The notes: generated from the sequence alone by a model not told the origin. A DNA stretch of 41,130 bases from an uncultured Bacteroidales bacterium (GCA_903901975.1 CAIUTB010000128.1:1-41130); one strand, 5' to 3'. Shown: positions 1 through 7,203, numbered from the stretch's first letter. Numbers and translations: made by a program.

Positions 1-40
1 AGAGAAAACATATTTGCCCGAATGCATATTTTTTTTCGAG

Positions 41-73
41 CAAATGTAAGTCAATTCAAATCAAAAAATCAAA
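41..73 (-). promoter_or_regulatory. Bacteroidota-type promoter reading leftward out of the window
   Basis: On the minus strand TACATTTG (48-41) matches the TAnnTTTG -7 consensus of the Bacteroidota housekeeping sigma factor, and TTTG (73-70) lies 21 bases upstream as a -33 box. It would drive a gene to the left of base 1, which cannot be seen here. Confidence 0.45.
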
Positions 74-494
74 GAACGGATCTATATTTCTGTATTTCAA
101 TACAATACAGATGTATGTTAAAAGTTAACGCAACGCTACTAGTTGTTAATGTTGAGTTGTTTAAAAATGATCCATGTGGTATCTCATTTGCAGGATAAGT
201 GAGATTTCCCGGATCAATTGGTGGAGGAACATCAGACCCTGAATATTCTACTATAGAAACATTCGTGAGATCCAATGTACTTAGTGAGGTTAAATTGTCC
301 TGCATAAATTTAAAATCACTTGCATCAATCTTACCTGTTATTGTAAGTTCAGTTACAGTAGTTTTCTCAGTAGCTGACAACATAGTTGTTAACGTTCCAG
401 CCGTTTGCACATTGATAGTCTTAGAAACTTGTGCTGTTAATAAAGTTGTAAGTATTGTGAAAATACAAAATGTCAATAGATATTTCATAAACAT
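69..494 (-). CDS. Shortened BspA-like leucine-rich repeat surface protein (N-terminal fragment)
   Basis: The ORF encodes 141 residues. Residues 1-21 form a signal peptide (start at M1 or M3), followed by a region typical of Bacteroidales BspA-like surface proteins: a 'TAGTL...TELTITGKIDASDF' segment, one leucine-rich unit (LSTLDLTNVSIVEY) and the usual YPANEIPxGSF motif at about residues 100-110. In the family this motif is followed by many TLTSVxLP repeats and often a C-terminal secretion tail. Here the similarity stops at NNSTLT and the frame runs out after about 27 unrelated residues. The product is therefore probably a truncated remnant, exported but without the adhesive repeats. A TATCTTTG element at 769-762 could drive it with a long leader. 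The family call is from pattern recognition. The truncation is seen directly, but I cannot tell whether the fragment is still functional. Confidence 0.55.
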   Translation of the reverse strand: MFMKYLLTFCIFTILTTLLTAQVSKTINVQTAGTLTTMLSATEKTTVTELTITGKIDASDFKFMQDNLTSLSTLDLTNVSIVEYSGSDVPPPIDPGNLTYPANEIPHGSFLNNSTLTTSSVALTFNIHLYCIEIQKYRSVL

Positions 495-565
495 TTATAT
501 TTTAGAGCCTAATAACATGTTGATTGTATTGATTTTCTTTTCTCTTTTGATTTTTCCTCTACTTT

Positions 566-617
566 TGCCTAACGACCGAGACTCTGGGCATTTGGCGGTG
601 GGTACCGTTATACGGCA
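566..617. other. GC-rich foldback resembling an integron attC-like end
   Basis: Within AT-rich sequence, TGCCTAACG (566-574) is complementary to CGTTA-TAC-GGCA (606-617) with a 3-nt bulge. ACC (575-577) can then pair with GGT (601-603), leaving two unpaired bases. GCCTAAC fits the RYYYAAC half of an attC core site, and GTTATAC is a looser match to the other half. No integrase or cassette gene is visible, so this may be a decayed cassette end or just a structured leader. Confidence 0.2.
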
Positions 618-761
618 TATTCCATTTGTGTGAATGTTCATTGTTGCCCTATGACTTTGAGTGAATACTGGGAAAAACTGAAGAAATCATGGTCAGTTGG
701 CTAATCTGGACTATTCATAACATTCAGAACAAACAAAATACTTATTCTTTTAATCTGACCT

Positions 762-769
762 CAAAGATA
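762..769 (-). promoter_or_regulatory. Possible promoter for the leftward BspA-like fragment
   Basis: The minus strand reads TATCTTTG, a perfect TAnnTTTG match, with a weak CAAT/ATTG-like -33 element about 20 bases upstream. Transcription would begin near 755 and leave an unusually long leader of about 260 nt before the start at 494. Confidence 0.3.
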
Positions 770-883
770 TGAAACCTAATTAACACCACCAATGTTTTGT
801 GCAACTTTTTTAAAAGGTTTTTTTTCTGAAAATGCCCGAAAATTTTCCCCAATTATATCGCTTTTAGTAATAATGCTAAAAAC

Positions 884-917
884 AACTCCCCGATACGCAT
901 CAGCATATCGGGGAGTT
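884..917 (-). terminator. Rho-independent terminator of the GGGtGRT operon
   Basis: A perfect 12-bp stem (884-895 with 906-917, AACTCCCCGATA) encloses a 10-nt loop. On the minus strand it is followed by GTTTTTA. It lies about 40 bases beyond the stop codon at 958 and closes the leftward operon. The plus strand lacks a good T-run. Confidence 0.85.
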
Positions 918-930
918 TCTATTCTTAAAG

Positions 931-952
931 TCCCCTTTAGGGGATTTAGGGG
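931..952. repeat. Short G-rich repeat (TTTAGGGG twice, with a CCCC/GGGG foldback)
   Basis: TTTAGGGG occurs at 936-943 and 945-952, and TCCCC (931-935) can pair with GGGGA (940-944). It sits between the stop codon of the GGGtGRT gene and its terminator, so it would be in the 3' UTR. Similar CCCCTTTAGGGG segments are, as I recall, scattered between genes in Bacteroidota. That is memory, not a search. Confidence 0.4.
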
Positions 953-957
953 TTGTT

Positions 958-1953
958 TTATTTCGCCATTTCAATAGCTACAGCCACCTGTACAGTAGCT
1001 CCAACCATTGGGTTATTACCCATTCCAAGGAATCCCATCATTTCCACGTGAGCTGGAACTGAAGAAGAACCTGCAAACTGAGCATCACCGTGCATACGTC
1101 CCATCGTGTCGGTCATTCCGTACGAAGCCGGCCCGGCGCCCATATTGTCCGGGTGAAGAGTACGGCCTGTACCACCACCTGAAGCCACTGAGAAGTATTT
1201 TTTACCTTGTTCGATACATTCTTTTTTGTATGTGCCGGCAACCGGATGCTGGAAGCGAGTTGGGTTGGTTGAGTTACCAGTGATTGATACGTCAACACCT
1301 TCGGCACGCATGATAGCTACACCTTCGCGAACATCGTCAGCGCCATAACATTTTACAGCAGCACGTGGGCCATCGGAGTAGGCTTTGGTACGAACTACTT
1401 TCAATTCACCGCTATAGTAATCGAAATCAGTTTGTACATACGTAAATCCGTTGATACGTGAAATAATCATAGCGGCATCTTTACCCAATCCGTTTAGGAT
1501 AACGCGTAAAGGCTCGTTACGAACTTTGTTGGCCGATAAGGCGATACCAATGGCACCTTCGGCAGCTGCAAATGATTCGTGTCCGGCAAGGAATGCAAAA
1601 CATTTCGTTTCGTTGCGTAGCAACATGGCAGCCAGGTTACCGTGGCCGATACCTACCTTACGGTCTTCGGCTACCGAACCGGGGATACAGAATGACTGCA
1701 AGCCGATACCGATTGCTTCGGCAGCTTCAGCAGCAGTAGTCGCACCTTTTTTAATAGCGATGGCTGCACCTACTACGTAAGCCCATTTTGCGTTTTCGAA
1801 CGCTATATTTTGAATACTTTCGCAAATTGCGTAAGGATCAATATTTTTAGCCGTGCAAATTGCTTTGGCTTCGTCGATATCCTGGATACCGTATGTATTA
1901 AGAGCCGCATTGACTTTGTCGATACGACGGTCGTAACTTTCAAATAATGGCAT
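958..1953 (-). CDS. GGGtGRT family protein
   Basis: The product has 331 residues. It carries the family-defining motif GGGTGRT at residues 259-265, within a C-terminal third rich in glycine, methionine and alanine (GPASYGMTDTMGRMHGDAQF). Other blocks, such as GHGNLAAMLLRNETKCFAFLAGHESFAAAEGA (about 103-135), look like a buried enzyme core. There is no signal peptide or membrane segment, so it should be cytoplasmic. The biochemical role of the family is not established to my knowledge. It lies 90 bases downstream of, and probably in one transcript with, an IscU-like protein gene. This pairing recurs in Bacteroidota and anaerobes, suggesting an iron-sulfur or redox task. Codon use differs from the neighbours (more GCA, GGC and CGT), consistent with high expression. 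A strong terminator follows. Confidence 0.85.
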   Translation of the reverse strand: MPLFESYDRRIDKVNAALNTYGIQDIDEAKAICTAKNIDPYAICESIQNIAFENAKWAYVVGAAIAIKKGATTAAEAAEAIGIGLQSFCIPGSVAEDRKVGIGHGNLAAMLLRNETKCFAFLAGHESFAAAEGAIGIALSANKVRNEPLRVILNGLGKDAAMIISRINGFTYVQTDFDYYSGELKVVRTKAYSDGPRAAVKCYGADDVREGVAIMRAEGVDVSITGNSTNPTRFQHPVAGTYKKECIEQGKKYFSVASGGGTGRTLHPDNMGAGPASYGMTDTMGRMHGDAQFAGSSSVPAHVEMMGFLGMGNNPMVGATVQVAVAIEMAK

Positions 1954-2005
1954 AATATTTTAATTTGAAGATGAATAAATTTGATAATTAGTTAATTGGT
2001 AGTTC

Positions 2006-2036
2006 ACTGTCAACTAATAACTGTCAACTGTCAACT
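2006..2036. repeat. Short direct repeat (CTGTCAA heptamer)
   Basis: CTGTCAA occurs at 2007-2013, 2021-2027 and 2028-2034, the last two in tandem. The array fills much of the 90-base gap between the two genes of the minus-strand operon, so it would be transcribed. It resembles common short Bacteroidota intergenic repeats and has the same 7-bp period as the array at 7227-7268. Confidence 0.5.
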
Positions 2037-2043
2037 GATTTGA

Positions 2044-2736
2044 CTATTCGTGTCTTGGGTCGATATATCTCACAGCATTATCAAAGCGACCGTATTTGCT
2101 GGTCGATTTTTTCAACGCTTCATTTGCATCCATACCTTTTTTTACCAAATCCATCATATGACCAAAACGTACGAATTCGTATCCGCAAGCTTCACCATCT
2201 TCGTCTAATGCCATACGGTTGATATAACCTTCGGCCATTTCCAAATAACGAACCCCTTTTGCATTTGTGCTAAACATAGTTCCAACCTGCGAGCGCAAGC
2301 CTTTGCCTAAGTCTTCCAACCCTGCACCGATAGGTAAACCACCTTCAGAGAAAGCAGATTGTGTGCGTCCGTAAACAATTTGAAGGAACAATTCCCGCAT
2401 GGCCACATTGATAGCATCACATACCAGGTCAGTGTTCAATGCTTCTAAAATTGTTTTTCCGGTAAGAATTTCGGCAGCCATTGCAGCTGAATGGGTCATA
2501 CCCGAGCAACCGATTGTTTCAACTAATGCTTCTTCGATGATACCTTCTTTTACATTCAAGGTCAATTTGCAGGCACCTTGTTGAGGAGCGCACCAACCCA
2601 CACCGTGAGTCAAGCCTGAAATGTCTTTAATTTCTTTTGATTTCACCCATTTACCTTCTTCAGGAATGGGAGCAGGACCGTGATCCGGGCCTTTTTTTAC
2701 AACACACATGTGTTCTACTTCGTGGGAATAAATCAT
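2044..2736 (-). CDS. IscU/NifU-N-like iron-sulfur cluster scaffold protein
   Basis: The product has 230 residues. The central region resembles the IscU fold. Cys49 and Cys56 (GWCAPQQGAC) precede a beta-hairpin (KLTLNVKEGIIEEALVET), followed by the IscU-like signature IGCSGMTHSAAMAAEIL with Cys77, then Cys106 in a helix. These Cys residues could hold a nascent Fe-S cluster. The protein is longer than IscU (about 130 residues), with an extra C-terminal region that includes YGRTQSAFSEGGLPIGAG and ends near a RYIDPRHE tail. It is the first gene of a two-gene leftward operon with the GGGtGRT protein. A promoter (TACTTTTG, 2804-2797) lies just upstream. No isc/suf partner genes are nearby, so the client is unknown. 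The family call is fairly sure; true scaffold activity is inferred. Confidence 0.75.
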   Translation of the reverse strand: MIYSHEVEHMCVVKKGPDHGPAPIPEEGKWVKSKEIKDISGLTHGVGWCAPQQGACKLTLNVKEGIIEEALVETIGCSGMTHSAAMAAEILTGKTILEALNTDLVCDAINVAMRELFLQIVYGRTQSAFSEGGLPIGAGLEDLGKGLRSQVGTMFSTNAKGVRYLEMAEGYINRMALDEDGEACGYEFVRFGHMMDLVKKGMDANEALKKSTSKYGRFDNAVRYIDPRHE

Positions 2737-2796
2737 ACTGTTGTTATTTAGTTAGTATAAAAAATAGTTTGATAAATGTATTCTCAAATTCGAGCG

Positions 2797-2827
2797 CAAA
2801 AGTACTCTTTTTTTGTCACTTTTCAAC
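2797..2827 (-). promoter_or_regulatory. Promoter of the IscU-like/GGGtGRT operon
   Basis: The minus strand reads TACTTTTG at 2804-2797 with GTTG at 2827-2824, spaced 19 bases. This gives a leader of about 50 nt to the start codon at 2736. Confidence 0.6.
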
Positions 2828-2850
2828 CCCTTTTATTGTATAATATGCGC

Positions 2851-2881
2851 TTTGTTTTGAACTTTTTTATCTGTATATTTG
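2851..2881 (+). promoter_or_regulatory. Promoter of the GNAT gene
   Basis: TTTG (2851-2854), a 19-base spacer and TATATTTG (2874-2881) match the Bacteroidota -33/-7 consensus. The start codon at 2937 lies about 50 bases beyond the predicted transcription start. It is back to back with the promoter at 2797-2827. Confidence 0.65.
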
Positions 2882-2936
2882 TTGTGTTAATAAAACCTCG
2901 GATTCCTTTGATAAATCACACCTTAAATCAGAGAAT

Positions 2937-3509
2937 ATGCTTAATTTTCATCGCATTACCTGTGTTAACTGTCCGCATTTTTCAGATTTGTATAATCTCT
3001 ATATACAAGCTTTTCCACCTGAAGAGCGTCGGACATGGGGAGGATTGGAATATGAATTGACCTACGAAAAACGATTTTGTGCTCACGCTCTGGTTCAGAA
3101 CGATAAATTTGTAGGATTATTCAACTACTGGACTTTTGATCGCTTTTATTACATCGAACATGTTGCCATCAGTCAACAAATGCGTGGTCAGCATCTTGGA
3201 ACGGATGCAATGGAGATTTTTAAGTCGCAAACTAAATTGCCTATTGTCATTGAAGTTGAGTTGCCGACTAATGTGGATGCAATCAGTCGTATTCGGTTTT
3301 ATGAAAAACTTGGTTTTTCGGTTGTGTCGCATAAATATGCTCAACCGCCCTACGAAGGTGATGGTTTTCTTATTTCTATGCAGCTAATGAGTAATGATTT
3401 GCATTTTGCTGATTCACATTTTGAGTTGATAAAAGAAACACTTTATGATAAAGTATATCATTATGAGTTGGAAAAAGATTCAATTCCCAATAATTCAATT
3501 TCCAATTAA
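2937..3509 (+). CDS. GNAT family N-acetyltransferase
   Basis: The product has 190 residues and is cytoplasmic. It shows the GNAT order: an N-terminal helix with AFPPEERR (about 25-32), strands around residues 55-80 ending in YYIEHVAIS, the acetyl-CoA pyrophosphate-binding loop QMRGQHLG (81-88, the Q/RxxGxG/A motif), and FYEKLGF (121-127), the usual motif B/C helix. It should transfer an acetyl group from acetyl-CoA to an amine, but the substrate cannot be inferred. The last residues (IPNNSISN) are encoded by the left arm of a hairpin repeat, so the C-terminus looks extended into repeat sequence and is probably not functional. The gene is single, with its own promoter, and converges on the amidohydrolase gene. 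Confidence 0.85.
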   Translation: MLNFHRITCVNCPHFSDLYNLYIQAFPPEERRTWGGLEYELTYEKRFCAHALVQNDKFVGLFNYWTFDRFYYIEHVAISQQMRGQHLGTDAMEIFKSQTKLPIVIEVELPTNVDAISRIRFYEKLGFSVVSHKYAQPPYEGDGFLISMQLMSNDLHFADSHFELIKETLYDKVYHYELEKDSIPNNSISN

Positions 3510-3526
3510 TTGAAAATTGGAAATTG
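3496..3526. terminator. Bidirectional hairpin between convergent genes, overlapping a stop codon
   Basis: A perfect 12-bp stem (3496-3507 with 3515-3526, CAATTTCCAATT) encloses a 7-nt loop. The TAA of the GNAT gene is bases 3507-3509, and the TAG of the opposing amidohydrolase (3529-3527) begins directly after the other arm. With only 17 bases between the genes, the hairpin probably ends both transcripts or stabilises their 3' ends, though neither side has a long T-run. Confidence 0.5.
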
Positions 3527-4711
3527 CTAAATTGAAAGAAACCGCCACGCCAGCCACACCATACCTCCTACACCAGTTTTGAATGCTTTTTCATCCATCT
3601 GAAAAGTGGCGCTGTGCAATCCACCGGTATTGGCATTCACTTCGCCTTTTATTCCAAATCGAAAAAAAGTACAGGGATATTGCTGTGTATAGAACGCAAA
3701 ATCTTCACCCGTCATGCGCATTTCCAACTTTCGTATATTATTTTCACCCACCCATTCCGAGGCAAATTCACTGGCTTTGAGGGTAATCTCATCATTGTTT
3801 ATTACGCAAGGATAGCCGTCGGGTATATCAATTTCCGCTGTGCAGCCATAAGCTGCACAGGTGTCGGTAATTATCCTGCGAATATGATTTTTTGCTTCCA
3901 ACCGCCACTTTTCGTCTACTGTTCGTAATGTTCCCGATAGCAAAACCTCGTGTGGAATAATATTCTGAGCTCCAGCGGCAACAATTTTTCCAAATGTAAG
4001 CACCATAGGCGTGAGCGGATGACATAACCGGCTACGAACCTGTTGCAATGAAACCAGGGTTTGGGCGCTTGCCAGTACAGTGTCATTACAAAGATGGGGT
4101 AACGCACCGTGTCCACCTTTTCCATGAACTTTCACATGAATTTCGTCGGCCGAAGCCATTATCATTCCCGGGAGAAAACCCATTGTTCCGGTTGGGTAAT
4201 CAACCGAAACGTGTTGTGCCAGTATCAATTCAGGTTTGAGTTCGTCAAAAAGGCCATCTTCAAGCATTAAACGAGCACCACCGGGAGCTTTTTCTTCACC
4301 GGGTTGGAAAATTAGCAAAACAGTTCCTTCAAATTCGTTTTTAAGCTCGTTCAAAATTTGCGCTACGCCAAGCAAACAAGACGTATGGGCATCATGACCA
4401 CAGGCGTGCATCACATTTTCATTGGTTGATTTCCAGGCAATATCAACCAATTCGCAAACTGGCAGTGCATCCATATCAGCTCGCAGGGCAATTACTTTTT
4501 TAGTCGGATTCCGGCCTTCTATTTTTCCCAATATACCTGTACCGGCAATTCCGGCTCTAAACGGTATCTCCATTTTGGTCAACTCATTTTGAATAAATTG
4601 ACTTGTTTCGAATTCTTCAAAAGATAGTTCGGGGTGGGAGTGAAGTTGACGGTAACAATCAACGACGTATTCAAAATATTTTGTGCTAAGTTCCTGAATT
4701 TTAGTTTTCAT
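3527..4711 (-). CDS. M20 family amidohydrolase (N-acyl-amino acid or peptide hydrolase)
   Basis: The product has 394 residues, the normal length for the M20D/hippuricase-type amidohydrolases. Visible motifs are LRADMDALP (76-84), HACGHDAH (102-109, supplying the Cys and His metal ligands), QPGEEKAPGGA (136-146, with the catalytic and ligand Glu pair), an AQHVS His at 167, the dimerisation-domain GKGGHGALPH segment and a C-terminal MTGEDFAFY motif. These enzymes use two metal ions to cleave N-acyl groups from amino acids or small peptides in the cytosol. The exact substrate cannot be decided from sequence. There is no signal peptide. It is a single gene with a probable promoter at 4740-4733, divergent from the DUF1573 gene. 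Confidence 0.88.
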   Translation of the reverse strand: MKTKIQELSTKYFEYVVDCYRQLHSHPELSFEEFETSQFIQNELTKMEIPFRAGIAGTGILGKIEGRNPTKKVIALRADMDALPVCELVDIAWKSTNENVMHACGHDAHTSCLLGVAQILNELKNEFEGTVLLIFQPGEEKAPGGARLMLEDGLFDELKPELILAQHVSVDYPTGTMGFLPGMIMASADEIHVKVHGKGGHGALPHLCNDTVLASAQTLVSLQQVRSRLCHPLTPMVLTFGKIVAAGAQNIIPHEVLLSGTLRTVDEKWRLEAKNHIRRIITDTCAAYGCTAEIDIPDGYPCVINNDEITLKASEFASEWVGENNIRKLEMRMTGEDFAFYTQQYPCTFFRFGIKGEVNANTGGLHSATFQMDEKAFKTGVGGMVWLAWRFLSI

Positions 4712-4732
4712 ATTTTACTTGATTTTAAAATA

Positions 4733-4740
4733 CAAAAGTA
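4733..4740 (-). promoter_or_regulatory. -7 element for the amidohydrolase gene
   Basis: The minus strand reads TACTTTTG, a perfect TAnnTTTG match 21 bases upstream of the start codon at 4711. No clear TTTG box is seen about 20 bases further up. Confidence 0.45.
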
Positions 4741-4889
4741 AACATTTTTACCTTATTAACTCCTTTTTTTGAATGATGATAGAAACTGACAAAGTTTCTG
4801 TAAATGCTGTTATACTATAAATAATCAGTTCTTTAACTAAATTTATACAGAATAATTTTTATTTAGAGAATAATCAACGACATTTTTTA

Positions 4890-4897
4890 TACTTTTG
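4890..4897 (+). promoter_or_regulatory. -7 element for the DUF1573 gene
   Basis: TACTTTTG is a perfect -7 match. The start codon follows at 4945, giving a leader of about 40 nt. The -33 box is not recognisable. Confidence 0.5.
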
Positions 4898-4944
4898 CAT
4901 ATCTCAAAATTAATGAGAAGCCAAATTAATTAATTCAGTTTAGT

Positions 4945-6024
4945 ATGAAAAAGTATAGTTTTCTCTTGTTCTGCCTCCTAATTTCATTGGTAGCACTTTC
5001 ACAAAAACCTGTTATTACCTTCGACGAAAAATCATATGATTTTGGAAAAGTGAACGAAGAAGATGGTAAAATTACACATGTTTTTGATTTTGTAAATAAA
5101 GGAAATTCACCTTTGGTAATCAACAGAGCACAAGCTCAATGTGGTTGCACTACTCCTGTGTGGACGAAAGAACCCATTGAGCCGGGCAAAAAAGGAAACA
5201 TTTCGGTGACTTATAATCCACAAGGACGGCCTGGGAATTTTACCAAATCAATTACCGTGTACAGCAATGCGGCTGAAGAACAATTCGTATTGACAATTCG
5301 TGGAGAGGTGATTCCAAAGCCATCCATTGAAAATAATGCTTATCCTGTAACGATGGGTAGTTTGGGTTTGAAATCGAAAGTGGTTCAAATGAATAATGTG
5401 GATAAAGGAAAATTACAAGAACGGGTTTTAGCCATTCAGAATAATAGTAAAACTGCATTGAAACCTTCTATCGAAGGACTTCCACCTTATTTGACGGCTA
5501 CTATTTCACCTGAAACATTGAATCCAAATCAGGAAGGGAAAATAACTTTTAACTTCGATTCCAAAAAATGTTCACAATGGGGACCGATTACGGATGATAT
5601 TTTTGTGGTATTAAATGGAGCAAAAAAAATAGCTGAAGAATACCGGATAATGATAGCCGCTAATGTGGTTGAAGATTTTGGTAAATTAACTCTGGATCAA
5701 AAACGCAAATCGCCAATTCTTGAAATACAGGAACACACTATCAATCTGGGAACTATCAATATAAATGGGACAAAAACAGCCAATTTTAAAGCAAATAATA
5801 AAGGTCAGAATAACCTCGAAATTCGCAGAATTATCAACAACAATAAAGAACTGAGCGTAAAAGCACGCAAATTATCGGTTCAGAGCGGGCGCTCTACTGA
5901 TATTCAGGTTAGTCTCGATACCAAAGGTCTTGTAGTTGGGGAATACAAGAAATCATTTACAGTTCAAACCAATGATCCGGAAAATAGTTTCATTATTCTG
6001 GTTGTTGGTTGGAAAGTGAAATAA
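4945..6024 (+). CDS. DUF1573 domain-containing exported protein
   Basis: The product has 359 residues. A signal peptide (1-20, ending LVALSQ) is followed by a typical DUF1573 module at about 28-115: YDFGKVNEEDG, F-V/N-K-GN-PLVI, then AQCGCTTP with Cys66 and Cys68, then a PG(R)FTKSITVYSN strand. Two further Ig-like/ASPM-SPD-2-Hydin-like beta-sandwich regions fill the rest (about 120-240 and 245-359), the last again with LGTININGTKTANFKANNKG and ending in a QTNDPENSFIILVVGW strand. DUF1573 proteins are common in Bacteroidota, exported, and of unknown function. The CGC motif may bind metal or form a disulfide. A weak terminator-like hairpin follows, and meaB starts 69 bases further on. Confidence 0.82.
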   Translation: MKKYSFLLFCLLISLVALSQKPVITFDEKSYDFGKVNEEDGKITHVFDFVNKGNSPLVINRAQAQCGCTTPVWTKEPIEPGKKGNISVTYNPQGRPGNFTKSITVYSNAAEEQFVLTIRGEVIPKPSIENNAYPVTMGSLGLKSKVVQMNNVDKGKLQERVLAIQNNSKTALKPSIEGLPPYLTATISPETLNPNQEGKITFNFDSKKCSQWGPITDDIFVVLNGAKKIAEEYRIMIAANVVEDFGKLTLDQKRKSPILEIQEHTINLGTININGTKTANFKANNKGQNNLEIRRIINNNKELSVKARKLSVQSGRSTDIQVSLDTKGLVVGEYKKSFTVQTNDPENSFIILVVGWKVK

Positions 6025-6046
6025 CACGAATTCAACGAAAAACAAC

Positions 6047-6074
6047 AAAGAGCCGGGAACAATCTTGGCTCTTT
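6047..6074 (+). terminator. Probable terminator after the DUF1573 gene
   Basis: AAAGAGCC (6047-6054) pairs with GGCTCTTT (6067-6074) around a 12-nt loop, followed by only a short T stretch. It lies 23 bases past the stop codon and 20 bases before the meaB start, so it may be leaky and allow read-through into meaB. Confidence 0.55.
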
Positions 6075-6093
6075 TAGTATAGTCTTAACTTTT

Positions 6094-7203
6094 ATGCAGC
6101 ACAATCAAAAACAACATCCCGAGAACGATCCGACATATAAAGCTTTGAGCGTAAATGAAGGTGTTGTAAATGCTCCAACCCTAAATCCATATCGGAAGTC
6201 TGCTCCTAAGCGTCGTCAGTACACTGCTGCTGAATTTGTTGAAGGCATTATGAATGCTGATATTTCGATGTTGAGTCAGGCTTTGACTTTAGTTGAAAGT
6301 TCCTTGCCCGAACATCAGTTAATTGCACAGGAAGTGATTGAAAAATGCCTCCCTTTTGCCGGGAATTCCATTCGTTTAGGCATAACCGGTGTTCCCGGAG
6401 CTGGGAAAAGTACTTTTATCGAAGCCTTGGGTATGAATTTGGTTCGTGACGGTCATAAACTCGCGGTTTTGGCGATTGACCCCAGTAGTGAACGTTCAAA
6501 AGGAAGTATTTTAGGTGATAAAACCCGTATGGAAGAACTTTCTGTAGCGAAAAATGCCTTTATTCGCCCTTCACCTTCATCCGGTTCGCTGGGTGGAGTA
6601 GCCCGTAAAACCAGAGAAAGTATAATACTTTGCGAAGCAGCTGGTTTTAATACAATTTTTGTAGAAACAGTTGGCGTTGGACAATCTGAAACTTCGGTTC
6701 ATTCTATGGTCGATTTCTTTTTGTTGATTCAAATAGCCGGTGCCGGCGACGAACTTCAGGGCATAAAACGTGGCATTATGGAAATGGCCGATGGTATTGC
6801 AATAAATAAATGCGATGGTTCTAATACCGACAAAGCCAATGTGGCACGAACTCAATACCAGAATGCTTTGCATTTATTTCCTGCACCCGAATCAGGCTGG
6901 ACTCCTGAAGCTATAACCTGTTCGGCAATTGAACTCAACGGTATTCAGGAGCTATGGGAAATGGTGAAGCGCTATGTAGAATTTGTGAAATCAAACCGTT
7001 ATTTTAATTCTAAACGCATTTCACAATCAAAATACTGGATGTACGAAACCATTAATGAGCAACTTAAATCTAATTTCTATCAAAATCCCGAAATCCAAAA
7101 CCGTTTAGTTGAAAACGAAAAGAAAGTTTTATCTGACGAGATTAGCTCATTTGTTGCTGCTAAAAATCTTCTTGACAGCTATTTCGGAGAAAAAAACAAC
7201 TAA
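6094..7203 (+). CDS. meaB: Methylmalonyl-CoA mutase-associated GTPase MeaB
   Basis: The product has 369 residues and belongs to the G3E/ArgK family of P-loop GTPases. Walker A is GVPGAGKST (99-107). DPSSERSKGSILGDKTRM (129-146) forms the base and switch I region, ETVGVGQSE (191-199) holds the switch II glycines, and NKCD (238-241) is the guanine-recognition motif (NKxD). MeaB protects adenosylcobalamin-dependent methylmalonyl-CoA mutase and gates cofactor loading, linking to propionate or succinate metabolism in fermentative Bacteroidales. The mutase subunit genes are not in the window, so the partner must be elsewhere. The N-terminal 45 residues are polar and probably disordered, and the C-terminal helices (330-365) are the dimerisation region. 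No own promoter is clear. Confidence 0.93.
   Translation: MQHNQKQHPENDPTYKALSVNEGVVNAPTLNPYRKSAPKRRQYTAAEFVEGIMNADISMLSQALTLVESSLPEHQLIAQEVIEKCLPFAGNSIRLGITGVPGAGKSTFIEALGMNLVRDGHKLAVLAIDPSSERSKGSILGDKTRMEELSVAKNAFIRPSPSSGSLGGVARKTRESIILCEAAGFNTIFVETVGVGQSETSVHSMVDFFLLIQIAGAGDELQGIKRGIMEMADGIAINKCDGSNTDKANVARTQYQNALHLFPAPESGWTPEAITCSAIELNGIQELWEMVKRYVEFVKSNRYFNSKRISQSKYWMYETINEQLKSNFYQNPEIQNRLVENEKKVLSDEISSFVAAKNLLDSYFGEKNN

Larger units (their letters stand above)
495..957. other. Gene-poor intergenic stretch (463 bp)
   Basis: No convincing gene is present. From left to right it holds the upstream region of the leftward BspA-like fragment, a GC-rich foldback at 566-617, a possible leftward promoter at 762-769, AT-rich sequence, a strong hairpin terminator at 884-917 and a short G-rich repeat at 931-952. 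The 61-codon reading frame over 792-977 runs through the terminator and into the 3' end of the opposite gene, so I do not accept it. Confidence 0.6.

Noticed and set aside
199-633. Plus-strand ORF of 144 codons opposite the BspA-like fragment
   Set aside because: It is antisense to the signal peptide and leucine-rich unit of the minus-strand gene, whose family resemblance is clear. The translation has no recognisable features.
651-704. 17-residue reading frame MTLSEYWEKLKKSWSVG
   Set aside because: It has no supporting promoter, ribosome-binding site or homologous context that I can see. It is too short to judge.
936-952. Telomere-like TTTAGGGG repeat
   Set aside because: Only two units occur in a bacterial intergenic region. 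The likeness to telomere repeats is coincidental.
792-977. Plus-strand ORF of 61 codons across 792-977
   Set aside because: It runs through the strong hairpin at 884-917, the G-rich repeat and the 3' end of the opposite gene. It has no plausible protein features.
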